Shown one piece after another: positions 63,533 to 64,000 of a DNA stretch of 64,000 bases; positions within the stretch are counted from its first letter, which is position 1, and each line of letters begins with the position of its first letter. Under the pieces are notes generated by a model. The model saw only the letters and a program-made list of their open reading frames with translations, was not told the DNA's origin and did no database searches. The position numbers and the translations under genes were made by a program. The stretch is from Candidatus Eiseniibacteriota bacterium (GTDB taxonomy: Bacteria; Eisenbacteria; RBG-16-71-46; CAIMUX01), in the NCBI GenBank assembly GCA_020633975.1, contig JACKCR010000002.1, positions 2,790,001 through 2,854,000 of the forward strand. Direction: 5' to 3'.

Positions 63533-64000
63533 ATGGAGGTCACGGTGACGGCGAAGTCCTCGGTTCGTTCTGTACCAGCCTTCAGGAAAGACATCTTCTG
63601 GATATCGAGTGTGCTCGTGCTCGCGTTGCTGGCACTTGCGCTCATCGGCACCAGCGCGGTGCAGTTCATCTACGGCGACGTGCTCGAGTACCGCGCGGTC
63701 TTCGACGGGCGCTGGCACGAGGCACACGAACCGTTCGCCGATCGCATCCTCGTTCCCTTGTTGGGCCGCGCCGTGAATGGGATATCAGGCATCGACCCCT
63801 GGATCGCACTCGCGCTCGTGAACGTTGGGTTCTACGCGCTCTTCCTGCTGGCTCTCAATCGCCTGCTCATCGCTTTCGGCGTCATCGATTCCAGGTTGCG
63901 GGTACTCATACTCGCTTCCCCGATCTTTCTCTATTGGAGCCGATCGGTGGCACTGCCCGACATCGCCTACAACGCACTCGTGGCCGCGGGCCTTTGGGCC
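63533..64000 (+). CDS. N-terminal part of a multi-span membrane protein (cut by window edge)
   Basis: An open frame from ATG 63533 runs off the right edge with 156 codons visible. GTG 63545, just after GGAGGT, is an alternative start. Hydrophobic helices appear at about 22-44 (V-L-V-L-A-L-L-A-L-A-L-I), 92-113 and 120-140, with a short soluble loop between the first two containing R-I-L-V-P-L-L-G-R. The loop resembles those of multi-span glycosyltransferase-like membrane proteins, but the visible part is too short for a firm call. Confidence 0.6.
   Translation, partial: MEVTVTAKSSVRSVPAFRKDIFWISSVLVLALLALALIGTSAVQFIYGDVLEYRAVFDGRWHEAHEPFADRILVPLLGRAVNGISGIDPWIALALVNVGFYALFLLALNRLLIAFGVIDSRLRVLILASPIFLYWSRSVALPDIAYNALVAAGLWA

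Overview
The window is GC-rich DNA from a Gram-negative-type bacterium. Evidence includes outer-membrane-barrel proteins, a lipoprotein, periplasmic multihaem cytochromes and many large secreted proteins. Four secreted proteins end in the same FlgD/type-IX-like C-terminal domain, and one giant beta-helix protein carries Cys-rich GACC repeats. This mix is typical of the FCB assemblage, particularly uncultured lineages such as Candidatus Eisenbacteria or Krumholzibacteria. That placement is an inference from protein style; no rRNA, tRNA or phylogenetic marker lies in the window. No CRISPR array and no recognisable RNA gene were seen.

Region 1 (1-8.1 kb) holds the tail of a secreted protein and then a class I lanthipeptide locus. 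A plus-strand operon encodes a full-length LanB dehydratase, a minimal HlyD-like adaptor and a C39-peptidase ABC exporter. It converges on a minus-strand unit encoding a 53-residue precursor peptide and a LanC cyclase. The precursor has a KKLSLNRKTL leader, a Gly-Ala cleavage site and a 23-residue core with four Cys and seven Ser/Thr. A perfect 10-bp hairpin separates precursor and cyclase. A secreted subtilisin diverges from the precursor (8.3-11.3 kb). Next come a CBM9/DUF5916 outer-membrane protein and an HtrA-like protease (11.4-15.1 kb).

Region 2 (15.5-32.8 kb) looks like a surface-display and signalling block. Two small DUF11-like secreted proteins are followed by a 1954-residue protein with Ig/DUF11/SdrD-like modules and a barrel-like C-terminus, then a FecR-domain membrane protein, a sensor histidine kinase and a receiver-GGDEF diguanylate cyclase. 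A convergent 1892-residue beta-helix protein carries the same C-terminal module as the two small proteins.

Region 3 (33.0-36.8 kb) is a respiratory operon on the minus strand: an octahaem HAO-family cytochrome, a six-haem NapC/NirT-like membrane cytochrome and a CRP/FNR regulator. A perfect TTGACC-TAGGTCAA-type palindrome lies upstream. Together they suggest regulated quinol-dependent reduction of nitrite or another nitrogen oxide.

Region 4 (36.9-50.7 kb) has two uncharacterised membrane proteins, the GACC-repeat beta-helix protein, a DUF455 ferritin-like protein coupled to an ATP-grasp-like protein, two PLP enzymes and a thioredoxin-fold protein without its cysteines.

Region 5 (50.7-64 kb) carries a multi-span protein with an MprF-type aminoacyltransferase domain. 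Its 3' end is formed by a 1.28-kb insertion sequence with 24-bp terminal inverted repeats. Then follow a bacterial SET-domain methyltransferase, an MgtC-family protein, a LytS/LytTR two-component pair, a secreted NHL-propeller protein, several secreted or membrane proteins of unknown role, and a membrane protein cut by the right edge.
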